A stretch of DNA of 64,000 nt from NCBI RefSeq assembly GCF_000312365.2, contig NZ_HG003686.1, positions 931,957-995,956 on the forward strand. The letters are read 5' to 3'. The stretch comes from Anaerococcus provencensis. Its GTDB lineage: Bacteria > Bacillota > Clostridia > Tissierellales > Peptoniphilaceae. Below, in pieces: positions 17,859-25,996 of the stretch (positions are counted from its first letter, which is position 1; each line of letters starts with the position of its first letter). The notes beneath the pieces are model-generated. The model made no database searches. It saw only the letters and a list, made by a program, of their open reading frames with translations, and was not told where the DNA came from. The position numbers and the translations under genes were made by a program.

Positions 17859-17954
17859 GTGAATTAAATGAGTTTTCAATCCTTTTACTCACCTATATCC
17901 TACCATAATTCCTTGCATTTTTAAAGTTTTAAGGATAATTTACAAGTCTCATTT

Positions 17955-19358
17955 TTATTCAAATAATTTTTTCTCCCACTTAATATTATCCATTTCATAA
18001 AGAGTGCCTATAATACTTGATTTAAATAGGCTTTTCTCACTATAGACTCTGCTTGTCATTACATATTGTCCATCATTGATAAAGATTTCAACCGAAGATG
18101 TATCTGAATATATGCTTATATTGTCTATTTTTTCAATCCTTATTTTTCTCTTATCTCTACCGTATCCGCATTGGCCTAGATTAAGGCTTAGAATTTGATC
18201 CTTGTAACTCAGTTTTGCATCAGACCTTGAATATATTTCAAATTCACCATCAATATCTTCAGAAATGAATTCAAATGTTTGATAGAAATAATTTTCATTC
18301 TTTACTATTTGAATTTTTTTATTTCTTAAATTTTCAATTTCTTTTATTGGTTTTTGCAAAAGTTTATTGTCTGATACTTTTAGCTCTCTAGGCAGAGTCA
18401 ATGCGTGTTGCCAGTTATTTTTTACTGTTGGATTTGTATAGTTAGCATCTGGCATACCCATCCATCCTATTAATATTCTTCTGCCCTTTTCATCTTCGAA
18501 TGTTTGTGGAGCGTAGAAATCGAATCCATAGTCTAGTTCAACAAATTCTCCTATCCTGTATACTTTTGCTTTTAAGTCTATGTCTATTGGAAAATATCCT
18601 GATTGGTAGATATTTTGGTATTTGAATTCTTCACTTTCCAATCCTTGAGGAGATATCATCAGGAATTTATTTCCATTAATTTCAAAGAAATCTGGACATT
18701 CCCACATATAGCCAAAGTCGTAGTTTGTGGTAATTTCCATATGATAGGAGAATTTTTCTAAATCTTTTGATTCATATACTATAACTTTGCCCTTATCATT
18801 TCTATCTCTAGCTCCTAAGAATAGATAGTAAATTCCATCTTCTTCATAAATCTTTGGATCTCTGACATGTCTAGTCAAATTTCTTGGGTAGTCATCATTG
18901 GATAGAATCAATTCTTTTTTGTCGTAAGAAAATCCATCTTCTGATACGATTTTGATTGTGTTGTGGTCGCGACCATCATTGATATAATCGTAATTACCTG
19001 GATATTTGACATTACCTGTATAAAAAAAGTTTATTTTATTATCTTTTAAAAAGGCAGAGCCAGAATAGGCTCCATCTTTATCAAGGTTTGTATCTGCAAA
19101 TATAAATGGTTCATGGTAGTTATAATTTATAAAGTCTTTTGTTGTAACATGGCCCCAAATAATATTTTTCCTAATGGCATTAAGTGGGTCAGCCTGATAA
19201 TAAATATGATAGGTCCCATCAACTTGGCAAAGTCCATTGGGATCATTGAGCCAGCCAGTGATAGGGCTTATATGGTAACTAAGATTAAATGGGTCATTAT
19301 TCTTTTCTTCTATTTTATTTCTATCAAATTCTTTATTAAAATATTTTCTGCTGTACAT
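17955..19358 (-). CDS. Sucrose-6-phosphate hydrolase (GH32 beta-fructofuranosidase)
   Basis: This 467-residue cytoplasmic GH32 enzyme would split sucrose-6-phosphate into glucose-6-phosphate and fructose. The catalytic marks are WLNDPNG (nucleophile D39), RDPK and WECPDFF with the acid/base Glu. A C-terminal beta-sandwich follows. It has no signal peptide. It directly follows the sucrose-type PTS gene with a 1-nt overlap, which supports the intracellular phosphosucrase role (ScrB/SacA) over an extracellular levanase. Fructose released would enter through the fructose pathway represented at the window start (inference). Confidence 0.92.
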   Translation of the reverse strand: MYSRKYFNKEFDRNKIEEKNNDPFNLSYHISPITGWLNDPNGLCQVDGTYHIYYQADPLNAIRKNIIWGHVTTKDFINYNYHEPFIFADTNLDKDGAYSGSAFLKDNKINFFYTGNVKYPGNYDYINDGRDHNTIKIVSEDGFSYDKKELILSNDDYPRNLTRHVRDPKIYEEDGIYYLFLGARDRNDKGKVIVYESKDLEKFSYHMEITTNYDFGYMWECPDFFEINGNKFLMISPQGLESEEFKYQNIYQSGYFPIDIDLKAKVYRIGEFVELDYGFDFYAPQTFEDEKGRRILIGWMGMPDANYTNPTVKNNWQHALTLPRELKVSDNKLLQKPIKEIENLRNKKIQIVKNENYFYQTFEFISEDIDGEFEIYSRSDAKLSYKDQILSLNLGQCGYGRDKRKIRIEKIDNISIYSDTSSVEIFINDGQYVMTSRVYSEKSLFKSSIIGTLYEMDNIKWEKKLFE

Positions 19359-21286
19359 TAACTAATCCTAATTATATGATCTCCTACTTCTTTTTGGCCT
19401 TGGTCTACACTTATTGTTCCTTCCACATCCATCAAGACTAGCATAGTTTGTGTTGAGTATCCTGCATCTTTAATTACTTGAGGGTCCATTTCCATAAGCA
19501 AGTCCCCTTTTTTGATGGCATCCCCTTCACTTACAAAAGATTTAAATCCCTTGCCTTCTAAGTTTACTGTATCAATTCCTGCGTGAATTAGGATATTGAT
19601 ACCATTTGAAGTTGAAAGTCCGATAGCATGGCCTGTTGGAAATATTGTTTCTACCTTGGCATCACAAGGAGCAAAAATTTGATTAGAGCTTATGTCAATT
19701 GCTACCCCATCTCCAAGGGCCTTTGAAGCAAAGGCTCCATCTTCTGATTCGCTAATTGGTTTTACTAAGCCCTCGATAGGTGAAAATAGATTAAATTCTC
19801 CAGAGTCAACATTTTCAGCAGTCTTTACCTCATTATTATTTGCTTCATCTTTTACTTTACTTTTGTCATCTTTTTCAACTTGACGAAGCATGCCTGACTT
19901 ATCAAAGAAAATAGTTAGGACAAATGAAACACCAAAGGCAAGAATCATTCCTATACCAAAGTCTAACCAATTTTCTGGTCTTATGGATATAAATCCTGGT
20001 ATACCTGCAGCTCCTAGGGCAATTGCTAAAACATGACGAAAGGCAAGCCAAGCACTCCCTATTGCAGATCCAATGATTGCTGCAATGAATGGATAACGCA
20101 ATCTTAAGTTAATACCAAACATAGCAGGTTCTGTGATACCAAGTAGGGCAGAAACTCCTGATGCTGCCGCAGTTGATTTCATCTTTTCATTTTTTGTAGT
20201 CATAAGAACTGCTAGAACTGCCGCTCCTTGAGCAACGTTATTCATTGAAGCAGTTGGGAATATGAATGAACCACCTGCACTTGTAGTAGCCTTAGCTATA
20301 AGTTGAGTTTCTATTGGAATGAAGCTGTGATGCATGCCAGTCATTGTAATTGGTGCATAGAATAATCCAAACAAAGCTCCACCCAAAAATCCCAGGGTAT
20401 TATACATTGATGTAATACCGATAGTTAAAAGATCCCCTGCCGTTCTTAATAGTGGTCCTACAAAGGCAAATGTAATAAATCCTGTTATCAGAGTTGCAAG
20501 CAAAGGGGTTGTCAGGTTGTCAAGCCAAGTAGGTGTAATCTTATGTAGTCTTATCTCAATTTTAGCAAGTATCCAAGCTACAGCAAGAACAGGTAAAACA
20601 GTCCCTTGGTAACCTACGGCAGGTATATCCCAACCAAATATATTCCACAAAGGAATATCTCCAGCAGGCGTTGCCGCCAAATTGTAAGCATTTAACAAAT
20701 CTGGATGGACCATAATCATGCCCATTGCAGCTCCTAGGTAAGGGTTACCTCCGAATTTCTTGGTAGCAGAAAAACCGATTAGAACAGGTAAAAATGCAAA
20801 AGCTGCTGATGAAAAAGTATTTATCATCTGTGCAAGGCCTGCAATTCCAGGATAAAGGCTTATTATTGAGTCCGTTCTTCCATTAAAAAATGGTGCTGTC
20901 AATATGTTGTTTAGTCCCATCAAAAGACCACCAGCTACTATAGCTGGAATTATTGGAACAAAAATATCTGAAAGAGTTTTTACAGCCCTTTGTAACCAAT
21001 TCCCCTCTTTTTCTACTGGTGCATCGCTTACCTTATCATCACCGATAATTTTTAACACTTCATCAGTAACTAAGTTTACTTTTCCAGATCCTAAGATGAT
21101 TTGATATTGACCATTTGATAGGTTCGTTCCTTTGACATCATCTAAATCCATAATAGCTTCATCATTTCTTTTTGAAAAATCTTTAAGATGAAGTCTCAGT
21201 CTTGTAGCACAATGTTCTGCCGATACTATATTATCTTTTCCACCGACATTTTTTATAATTTTTTCGGCCAATTGTCTATTATCCAT
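19358..21286 (-). CDS. PTS sucrose-type transporter subunit IIBCA
   Basis: This 642-residue fused PTS permease imports and phosphorylates a disaccharide. Domain order is IIB with phosphocysteine C26 (AEHCATRLRL), a polytopic IIC domain (about 105-455), and a C-terminal glucose-type IIA (about 490-640) with ILIHAGIDTV carrying the phospho-His. The fusion order and the neighbouring GH32 gene point to sucrose; trehalose or beta-glucoside specificity is less likely. ATG 21286 is preferred because AGGAGGGAG lies just upstream; the longer frame would start at 21367, inside the preceding terminator. TATAAT at 21309-21314 is its likely -10. No sucrose regulator gene is adjacent. Confidence 0.9.
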   Translation of the reverse strand: MDNRQLAEKIIKNVGGKDNIVSAEHCATRLRLHLKDFSKRNDEAIMDLDDVKGTNLSNGQYQIILGSGKVNLVTDEVLKIIGDDKVSDAPVEKEGNWLQRAVKTLSDIFVPIIPAIVAGGLLMGLNNILTAPFFNGRTDSIISLYPGIAGLAQMINTFSSAAFAFLPVLIGFSATKKFGGNPYLGAAMGMIMVHPDLLNAYNLAATPAGDIPLWNIFGWDIPAVGYQGTVLPVLAVAWILAKIEIRLHKITPTWLDNLTTPLLATLITGFITFAFVGPLLRTAGDLLTIGITSMYNTLGFLGGALFGLFYAPITMTGMHHSFIPIETQLIAKATTSAGGSFIFPTASMNNVAQGAAVLAVLMTTKNEKMKSTAAASGVSALLGITEPAMFGINLRLRYPFIAAIIGSAIGSAWLAFRHVLAIALGAAGIPGFISIRPENWLDFGIGMILAFGVSFVLTIFFDKSGMLRQVEKDDKSKVKDEANNNEVKTAENVDSGEFNLFSPIEGLVKPISESEDGAFASKALGDGVAIDISSNQIFAPCDAKVETIFPTGHAIGLSTSNGINILIHAGIDTVNLEGKGFKSFVSEGDAIKKGDLLMEMDPQVIKDAGYSTQTMLVLMDVEGTISVDQGQKEVGDHIIRIS

Positions 21287-21308
21287 ATATACTCCCTCCT
21301 TACACTTT

Positions 21309-21314
21309 ATTATA
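21309..21314 (-). promoter_or_regulatory. Candidate -10 of the sucrose operon
   Basis: TATAAT read on the minus strand lies 23 nt before the PTS start codon. The -35 position falls in the preceding terminator's T-run (TCTTTT) and is poor, so an activator may be needed. Confidence 0.5.
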
Positions 21315-21328
21315 TCAAATTTCCCAAA

Positions 21329-21349
21329 TAAAAAAGAGCCTAAGCTCTT
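21329..21349 (-). terminator. Terminator after the orphan binding lipoprotein gene
   Basis: On the minus strand AAGAGC-4-GCTCTT is followed by a run of T. It overlaps the stop codon of the upstream lipoprotein gene and separates the dnaX-recR operon from the sucrose operon. Confidence 0.8.
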
Positions 21350-22298
21350 AATTATAATAGAAATCATCTCCTGGTTTGTCGCCGGAGAATATGTTTTTAT
21401 CTAATTGGTATAATTGGTCAATGAATTTTCCGTAGATTTCTTTCATTGATTGGCCATTTACATAGGTGATATTCACCCTATCTAGGGCCTTTTTTGCTTC
21501 ATCTTCTGTGATATCATAAGTACTTAATAGGTCATTGGATAGTCTTGTATTTTTACCTATTTTATCAGAAGATTCTTTATAAGATTTTAGGAAATCCTTG
21601 AAGGTCTCCTCGTTATTTTTTAAGTAATTATTATTTACTATAATAACCTCGCTAATAAAATCTCCCTCATCCATTTGTAGTATGTCATCAACACTAGATA
21701 CGTACTGGGTCTTTCTTAAGGACCTTGTGTAATAAGGATCTGCTAGAATTGCCACATAGTTTGATGAATTTTCCATTTTTTCTACTATTTCATCTAAGTT
21801 TTTATAGTATTCTACATTAAGCCTTAGGACAAAGTTTAATGGACCTAGCTTGTTTTCTACAATATTGTCTAGGTTATTGGCCAAATCTGCTATATAGAAA
21901 TTTTTGCCCTTGTAGTCCATTTGATTGTTTATTTTTTGATCACTTACCAAGTATAGATTTCCTGTCGATGTGATTGCAGCCACCTTAATATTTCCATTTG
22001 TTTTGTTGTAGTAGTAAGGGGCTAAGTAGCCAGGAATAACAGCCACATCAAAGTCATTTTGTTCAATTTTGCTATAATTATTGGTCTTATCAATGTTAAA
22101 ATCAAACTTATCATCTTCTATATTTTCTAGAATAACTTTGGATGCAAATGTTCCTGGTTTAATATTGATTTTGTTGGTTTGCTCTTTTATTTCTTCTTTG
22201 ATAGCAGGTTTTTCTGCAGGAGCTTGTGGCTCTTCCTTTTTCCTGCAAGCCGTTAGAAGAATAATAAAGGTTAATAATAAGATTATTTTTTTATTCAA
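21348..22298 (-). CDS. Substrate-binding-type lipoprotein, ligand unknown
   Basis: This is a 316-residue lipoprotein. The signal peptide ends in LLTAC (C18), followed by a charged, Pro-rich linker. The rest (about 45-316) looks like a type 2 periplasmic-binding fold of the NMT1/SsuA (NitT/TauT) sort, with FDVAVIPGYLAPYYYN, VAAITSTGNLYLVSD, YVAILADPYY and a late helix-rich lobe. I cannot name the ligand. No permease or ATPase gene is beside it. The start appears to be TTG at 22298, preceded by AGGAG and overlapping the recR stop by 8 nt, so it is translated as part of dnaX-ebfC-recR. That genomic setting is unusual for a transporter component. Confidence 0.7.
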   Translation of the reverse strand: MNKKIILLLTFIILLTACRKKEEPQAPAEKPAIKEEIKEQTNKINIKPGTFASKVILENIEDDKFDFNIDKTNNYSKIEQNDFDVAVIPGYLAPYYYNKTNGNIKVAAITSTGNLYLVSDQKINNQMDYKGKNFYIADLANNLDNIVENKLGPLNFVLRLNVEYYKNLDEIVEKMENSSNYVAILADPYYTRSLRKTQYVSSVDDILQMDEGDFISEVIIVNNNYLKNNEETFKDFLKSYKESSDKIGKNTRLSNDLLSTYDITEDEAKKALDRVNITYVNGQSMKEIYGKFIDQLYQLDKNIFSGDKPGDDFYYN

Positions 22299-22896
22299 TA
22301 ACTTCTCTCCTATCTTCTATTGCACGCTCTAGGGTAAGTTGGTCGAAGTATTCTAGGTTTGATCCAACTGGTATGCCCTGGGCAATCTTTGATAGTCTGA
22401 CATCTTTTTTTGCTAGTAAGCTTGATAAAAATAGGCTAGTTGTTTCACCTTCTATAGTGGAAGAAATTGCAAGTATTATCTCTTTTACACCATCCTCATC
22501 AATTCTTTTGATAAGTTTATCTATATTTAGCTCTTCTGGGCCAATTCCATCTGATGGGGATATCAAACCACCAAGGACATGGTATTTGCCGTGGTAGGCG
22601 TGCGATTTTTCTATCGCTATGAGGTCAGTTACATCTTCGACAACGCAAATGAAGTCATCTTCACGAGTGATATCCTTACAAATATCGCATATATCATTTT
22701 CTGTGAGGTTGCCACAGATGTCGCAATGTTTAATCTTTTCTTTGACCTCTATAAGTGCCTTTGAAAAATCTTCTACACTATCCCTATCCCTAGTAACTAT
22801 ACTCATAGCAAGTCTTTCGGCAGATTTTCTGCCTATGGTTGGAAGTTTTTGAAATTGTTCTATTAGATTATCTAAACTTTCTGGATAGATTGCCAT
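22291..22896 (-). CDS. recR: Recombination mediator RecR
   Basis: This 201-residue protein acts with RecO/RecF to load RecA at gaps. It shows the helix-hairpin-helix start (FQKLPTIGRKSAERLA), a four-cysteine zinc motif (CDICG...CDIC), and a Toprim domain with ICVVEDVTDL and HVLGGLISP. The length is standard. It overlaps the ebfC stop by 1 nt in the conserved dnaX-ebfC-recR order. Confidence 0.97.
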   Translation of the reverse strand: MAIYPESLDNLIEQFQKLPTIGRKSAERLAMSIVTRDRDSVEDFSKALIEVKEKIKHCDICGNLTENDICDICKDITREDDFICVVEDVTDLIAIEKSHAYHGKYHVLGGLISPSDGIGPEELNIDKLIKRIDEDGVKEIILAISSTIEGETTSLFLSSLLAKKDVRLSKIAQGIPVGSNLEYFDQLTLERAIEDRREVIE

Positions 22897-23231
22897 TACA
22901 TAAGACCTGGTATGTTTAGTCCACCTGTGAGTTTGCCCATAGTCTCTCCGCTATATTCATCTGCCTTTTTCATTGCATCATTTATTGCAGCAATGATTAA
23001 ATCTTCTAGCATTTCACCATCTTCTGGGTCAATTACATCTGGGTCAATTTTGATAGCTAGGACTTCTTTTTTTCCATTTACAGTTGCAGATACAACTCCG
23101 CCACCTGATGTTGATTCAAATTCTCTTTCTTCTATCTCTTGTTGAGCCTTTTCCATTTGCTCTTGCATCTTTTTAACTTGTTTCATCATATTGTTCATAT
23201 TTGCTCCGCCTGGGAATCCGCCTCTTGCCAT
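22896..23231 (-). CDS. YbaB/EbfC-family nucleoid-associated protein
   Basis: This 111-residue DNA-binding protein has the family's Gly-rich Met-rich start ([19 protein letters not shown]), the [12 protein letters not shown] strand pair and a C-terminal helix ending in GGLNIPGLM. It forms dimers and binds DNA. It lies between dnaX and recR, the conserved position of YbaB. Confidence 0.95.
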   Translation of the reverse strand: MARGGFPGGANMNNMMKQVKKMQEQMEKAQQEIEEREFESTSGGGVVSATVNGKKEVLAIKIDPDVIDPEDGEMLEDLIIAAINDAMKKADEYSGETMGKLTGGLNIPGLM

Positions 23232-23242
23232 ATTTATCTCTC

Positions 23243-24919
23243 CTATTCTATGACTAAATCTTCTCCAAAAACATCTAATAGTCTTTGGGAATTGTCAGTT
23301 TTTTTTTCTATTTTTTTATCCTTCTTACTATCATTATGGTTTAAATCTTCGCTTGTGGCAATAGTAAATATATATGCCCCATTTAAGATTTCCATAAGAT
23401 TTCTTTCTATATCGTCAGTTTTCTTTTCTAAAATGAACCTATAAAATTCCTTATCTGCTGCCAAGATAAACTTATTGCCGTCGATTTTGTATTGCAAACC
23501 CTGGTCACGGAAGAATTCATGGAAAATACCCCCGGCAGTTTTTATTATCATATCCTGGACTTGCAACTCTTGTGATTTTGAAAGCTTTCTTTCTTTTATT
23601 TCTTCAAAATCTTCTTGGCTATTATCTTCTCTTGGAATATCATCCTTTCCTTCTACTAAAGTTTTTTCTGGCTCATTTACTATAGCTACTTTTTCAACTT
23701 GACTGCTACTAATATTAGGTCTTTGTGGTAAATTGTCTAGATTCGCTAATCTATTATCGACAATCTTATTTACCAAATCATCGATATCGGCTGGACTTGC
23801 CGTCTCCAAGGCTCTGATTCTCGATTCTAAGCTCTTGGTATTTTTAAGTTTTACCAGCCTTAGTATACAAAGTTCGGTCAAGACATCGGTGTTATCGACT
23901 TGCTTTAGCCTTGTGCTATAGTCGATTAGTATATCTAGATAATCTCCAATGTCAAAAAGATCAATGCTATCTGCCAATTCTTTGATAAAGGCTAGTCTTT
24001 CTTCATTTTCGAAAAACTTATCATTTTCGCTCATCTTATAAATCATAATATCATTGAAATAGCTTATTAATGAATCAACGATGTCTTTGTTGGTCTTATT
24101 ATTTTCTCTAAGCCTAAATACTAAGTCCAAAGATTTAGATGAGTCCTTACGAACTATTGCCCTAGCAAGTTTATCTATATCGTAAAAGTCTACTACTCCA
24201 AGTAAGTTTTCAACTTCACTTAGTTTATAGGAATCTTTTTCCAAAGATAATACTTGATCTAAGATGGAAAGAGCATCACGCATGGCACCATTGGCTTTTT
24301 TAATAATTAGCCTTATGGCTTCATTTTCCATTGTTATTGATTTATCTTCTAAGATATAGTCTATTTGCTCTTTAATTTTATTTTCATCAATCTTATTAAA
24401 TTCGTATTTTTGGACTCTTGAAAGAATTGTTGATGGGATTTTTTCAATTTCTGTTGTTGCAAGTATGAATACCAAATGACTTGGTGGCTCTTCCATGATT
24501 TTTAAGAGAGCATTGAAGGCTTCTCTAGTTATCATGTGGGCCTCGTCTATGATGTAGACCTTATATTTTAGTTTATTGGGTGGATAAATCACATTGTCCT
24601 TGAGGTTTCTAATGTCATCTATCCTACGGTTGCTTGCAGCATCCATTTCCACTACATCAATGGTAGTTTCTTCTTCTATAGCCTTGCAATTTTCACATTC
24701 CATACAGGGTGATCCGTCTTTTGGATTAAGACAATTGATTGCTTTTGCAAATATTTTTGCACAAGTTGTCTTTCCAGTGCCACGCTCGCCAGAAAATAGG
24801 TAAGCATGGCTGATATTGCCGGATTTGACCTGGTTTTTGAGGACATTTACAACCCTATCTTGGCCTAGGACACTATCAAAAGTCTTTGGCCTATATTGTC
24901 TATATAAAGCTTTTGCCAT
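23243..24919 (-). CDS. dnaX: DNA polymerase III subunit gamma/tau
   Basis: This is the 558-residue clamp-loader ATPase. Domain I has the Walker [14 protein letters not shown], a zinc module ([16 protein letters not shown]), Walker [10 protein letters not shown], and the sensor segment [11 protein letters not shown]. Domain III and a variable, charged C-terminal region follow. It loads the beta sliding clamp at replication. It starts the dnaX-ebfC-recR operon. A promoter at 24943-24971 is directed at it. Confidence 0.97.
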   Translation of the reverse strand: MAKALYRQYRPKTFDSVLGQDRVVNVLKNQVKSGNISHAYLFSGERGTGKTTCAKIFAKAINCLNPKDGSPCMECENCKAIEEETTIDVVEMDAASNRRIDDIRNLKDNVIYPPNKLKYKVYIIDEAHMITREAFNALLKIMEEPPSHLVFILATTEIEKIPSTILSRVQKYEFNKIDENKIKEQIDYILEDKSITMENEAIRLIIKKANGAMRDALSILDQVLSLEKDSYKLSEVENLLGVVDFYDIDKLARAIVRKDSSKSLDLVFRLRENNKTNKDIVDSLISYFNDIMIYKMSENDKFFENEERLAFIKELADSIDLFDIGDYLDILIDYSTRLKQVDNTDVLTELCILRLVKLKNTKSLESRIRALETASPADIDDLVNKIVDNRLANLDNLPQRPNISSSQVEKVAIVNEPEKTLVEGKDDIPREDNSQEDFEEIKERKLSKSQELQVQDMIIKTAGGIFHEFFRDQGLQYKIDGNKFILAADKEFYRFILEKKTDDIERNLMEILNGAYIFTIATSEDLNHNDSKKDKKIEKKTDNSQRLLDVFGEDLVIE

Positions 24920-24942
24920 AATCTTCCTTTCTAATCTTAATC

Positions 24943-24971
24943 ATTATACCATAAGAAATTTTGCATATGAA
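24943..24971 (-). promoter_or_regulatory. dnaX promoter
   Basis: On the minus strand TTCATA (24966-24971) and TATAAT (24943-24948) are 17 nt apart. Its -35 abuts the -35 of the divergent tRNA-Ser promoter, so the two RNA polymerase sites overlap. Confidence 0.65.
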
Positions 24972-24988
24972 TAATCTTAGGGTATAAT
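24960..24988 (+). promoter_or_regulatory. Promoter of the tRNA-Ser/SRP RNA unit
   Basis: TTTGCA (24960-24965) and a perfect TATAAT (24983-24988) are separated by 17 nt. Transcription would start about 24995, 12 nt before the mature tRNA. Confidence 0.65.
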
Positions 24989-25006
24989 TTTATATGTTAA
25001 TCATAA

Positions 25007-25099
25007 GGAGAGCTGTCCGAGTGGTTGAAGGAGCACGATTGGAAATCGTGTATACGTGTTTTAAGCGTATCATGGGTTCAAATCCCATGCTCTCCGCCA
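25007..25099 (+). tRNA. tRNA-Ser (anticodon GGA)
   Basis: This is a 93-nt class II tRNA including CCA. The acceptor stem GGAGAGC/GCTCTCC is perfect, with discriminator G. The anticodon stem CACGA/TCGTG encloses loop TTGGAAA, giving anticodon GGA at 25041-25043 for UCC and UCU. A long variable arm typical of tRNA-Ser and a T arm with GGTTCAAATCC are present. CCA is encoded. SRP RNA begins almost at once after it. Confidence 0.97.
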
Positions 25100-25100
25100 C

Positions 25101-25366
25101 GCACTAGACGGGGAACTAGCGATGCCTTGTAACCTGCGATTCGCTACAGCAGGGTTTAATCCCCAGTTTGAGGGATATATTTTTGTTATAAGCCTAGTAA
25201 GACTCGTGTTGATTGATGGGTCTTGCGCAACAGGAAACTATGAACCATGTCAGGACGGGAACGTAGCAGCATTAAGTAGATCTTTCTGTGTGCCGCAAGG
25301 TCACCTATCATGAGCGAAGCTTATTAGAAACTACAATGGATTTATATTTCGAAGCTGGGTGTGCTT
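25101..25366 (+). ncRNA. ffs: Signal recognition particle RNA, large Firmicutes type
   Basis: This is about 266 nt. The diagnostic domain IV is present: ACCATGTCAGGACGGGAAC followed by GTAGCAGCATTAAGT, where the asymmetric loop binds Ffh. The 5' region (GGGGAACTAGCGATGCC, then CAGCAGGGTTTAATCCCC) matches the Alu-like domain of Bacillus-type scRNA. The terminal GCAC and GTGC can pair. The ends are estimated by comparison with the Bacillus RNA, so allow a few bases. It follows tRNA-Ser with no room for a separate promoter, so both come from one transcript. Confidence 0.92.
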
Positions 25367-25375
25367 ACATATTTT

Positions 25376-25446
25376 GGTTGTTGCAAGAGACATAAATTAT
25401 TCTAATATCAATGAGAATGTTTATTGCTTGCAGCAACCTTTTTTTA
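25376..25446 (+). terminator. Terminator of the tRNA-Ser/SRP RNA unit
   Basis: A long hairpin is formed by GGTTGTTGCAAG (25376-25387) and CTTGCAGCAACC, with a further AT-rich inner stem, followed by a run of T from about 25439. Confidence 0.88.
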
Positions 25447-25448
25447 AC

Positions 25449-25477
25449 TTTAAATAAATATCTAAATAGTTTATAAT
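25449..25477 (+). promoter_or_regulatory. Promoter of the CBS-domain gene
   Basis: TTTAAA (25449-25454) and TATAAT (25472-25477) have a 17-nt spacer and lie just before an AGGAG ribosome site and ATG 25499. Confidence 0.65.
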
Positions 25478-25498
25478 ATTAGATACGAGGAGTTAGTA

Positions 25499-25963
25499 AT
25501 GATAGGAAAATTTGTAGAAGAAATGTTCAAACAACCTACAGAAAATATAATGATTCCAGCTAGCGATGTTGCTACAGTTCACGAAGATGATAACCTAGTT
25601 CATGCTATCTTGGTCTTGTCATCCTCTGGCTATCAAACTATTCCAGTCCTTGATAATAAAAATAGGGTTAGAGGTCTTATATCTATATCAAATATATTTA
25701 CTTCAGCCCACGAACTTTCCATATTTGACGAGGACCAACTGGCTGATTTTAAAGTTTCTGAGGTTATGAATCAGATGGTTCCAATGCTTTTTGATAATTA
25801 TAATCTTGAAGACGTATTAAGGCTTTTGGTAAATAATAACTTTATATGTATCACCCACAAAAACGGCTATTTCTTGGGTATTATCCCTAGAAAGATAGTA
25901 CTAGAGAGATTTACCTACATAGCCCACAATATAGAAAATGAATATGAGCTTACAAAAAAATGA
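25499..25963 (+). CDS. Paired CBS-domain protein, DarB/CbpB type (cyclic-di-AMP sensor)
   Basis: This 154-residue soluble protein is made of two CBS domains (about 12-70 and 85-145). It resembles Bacillus DarB (YkuL) along its length, including the lead segment with IMIPASDVATV, the GYQTIPVLD strand, VSEVMNQMVP, and the FICITHKNGYFLGIIPRKIVLE ending. DarB/CbpB proteins bind cyclic-di-AMP; when unliganded they stimulate the stringent-response enzyme Rel or pyruvate carboxylase in other Firmicutes. It is transcribed alone. The cyclic-di-AMP role is inferred from homology. Confidence 0.85.
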   Translation: MIGKFVEEMFKQPTENIMIPASDVATVHEDDNLVHAILVLSSSGYQTIPVLDNKNRVRGLISISNIFTSAHELSIFDEDQLADFKVSEVMNQMVPMLFDNYNLEDVLRLLVNNNFICITHKNGYFLGIIPRKIVLERFTYIAHNIENEYELTKK

Positions 25964-25989
25964 TGAGTTTTGACACCCATCATTTTTTT
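25952..25989. terminator. Bidirectional terminator between the CBS gene and the glgB-like gene
   Basis: The stem AAATGATG/CATCATTT has a 13-nt loop, with a T-run on the plus side and an A-run before it that serves as a T-run on the minus strand. The two genes converge here. Confidence 0.85.
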
Positions 25990-25996
25990 GAAAATT

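Noticed and set aside
16682..17950. Prophage or island attachment site duplicated from the tmRNA 3' end
   Set aside because: I looked for a second copy of the tmRNA 3' end downstream of ssrA and did not find one.
25122..25313. 63-residue plus-strand frame inside the SRP RNA
   Set aside because: The region is a structured RNA with the conserved domain IV; the frame has no ribosome site.
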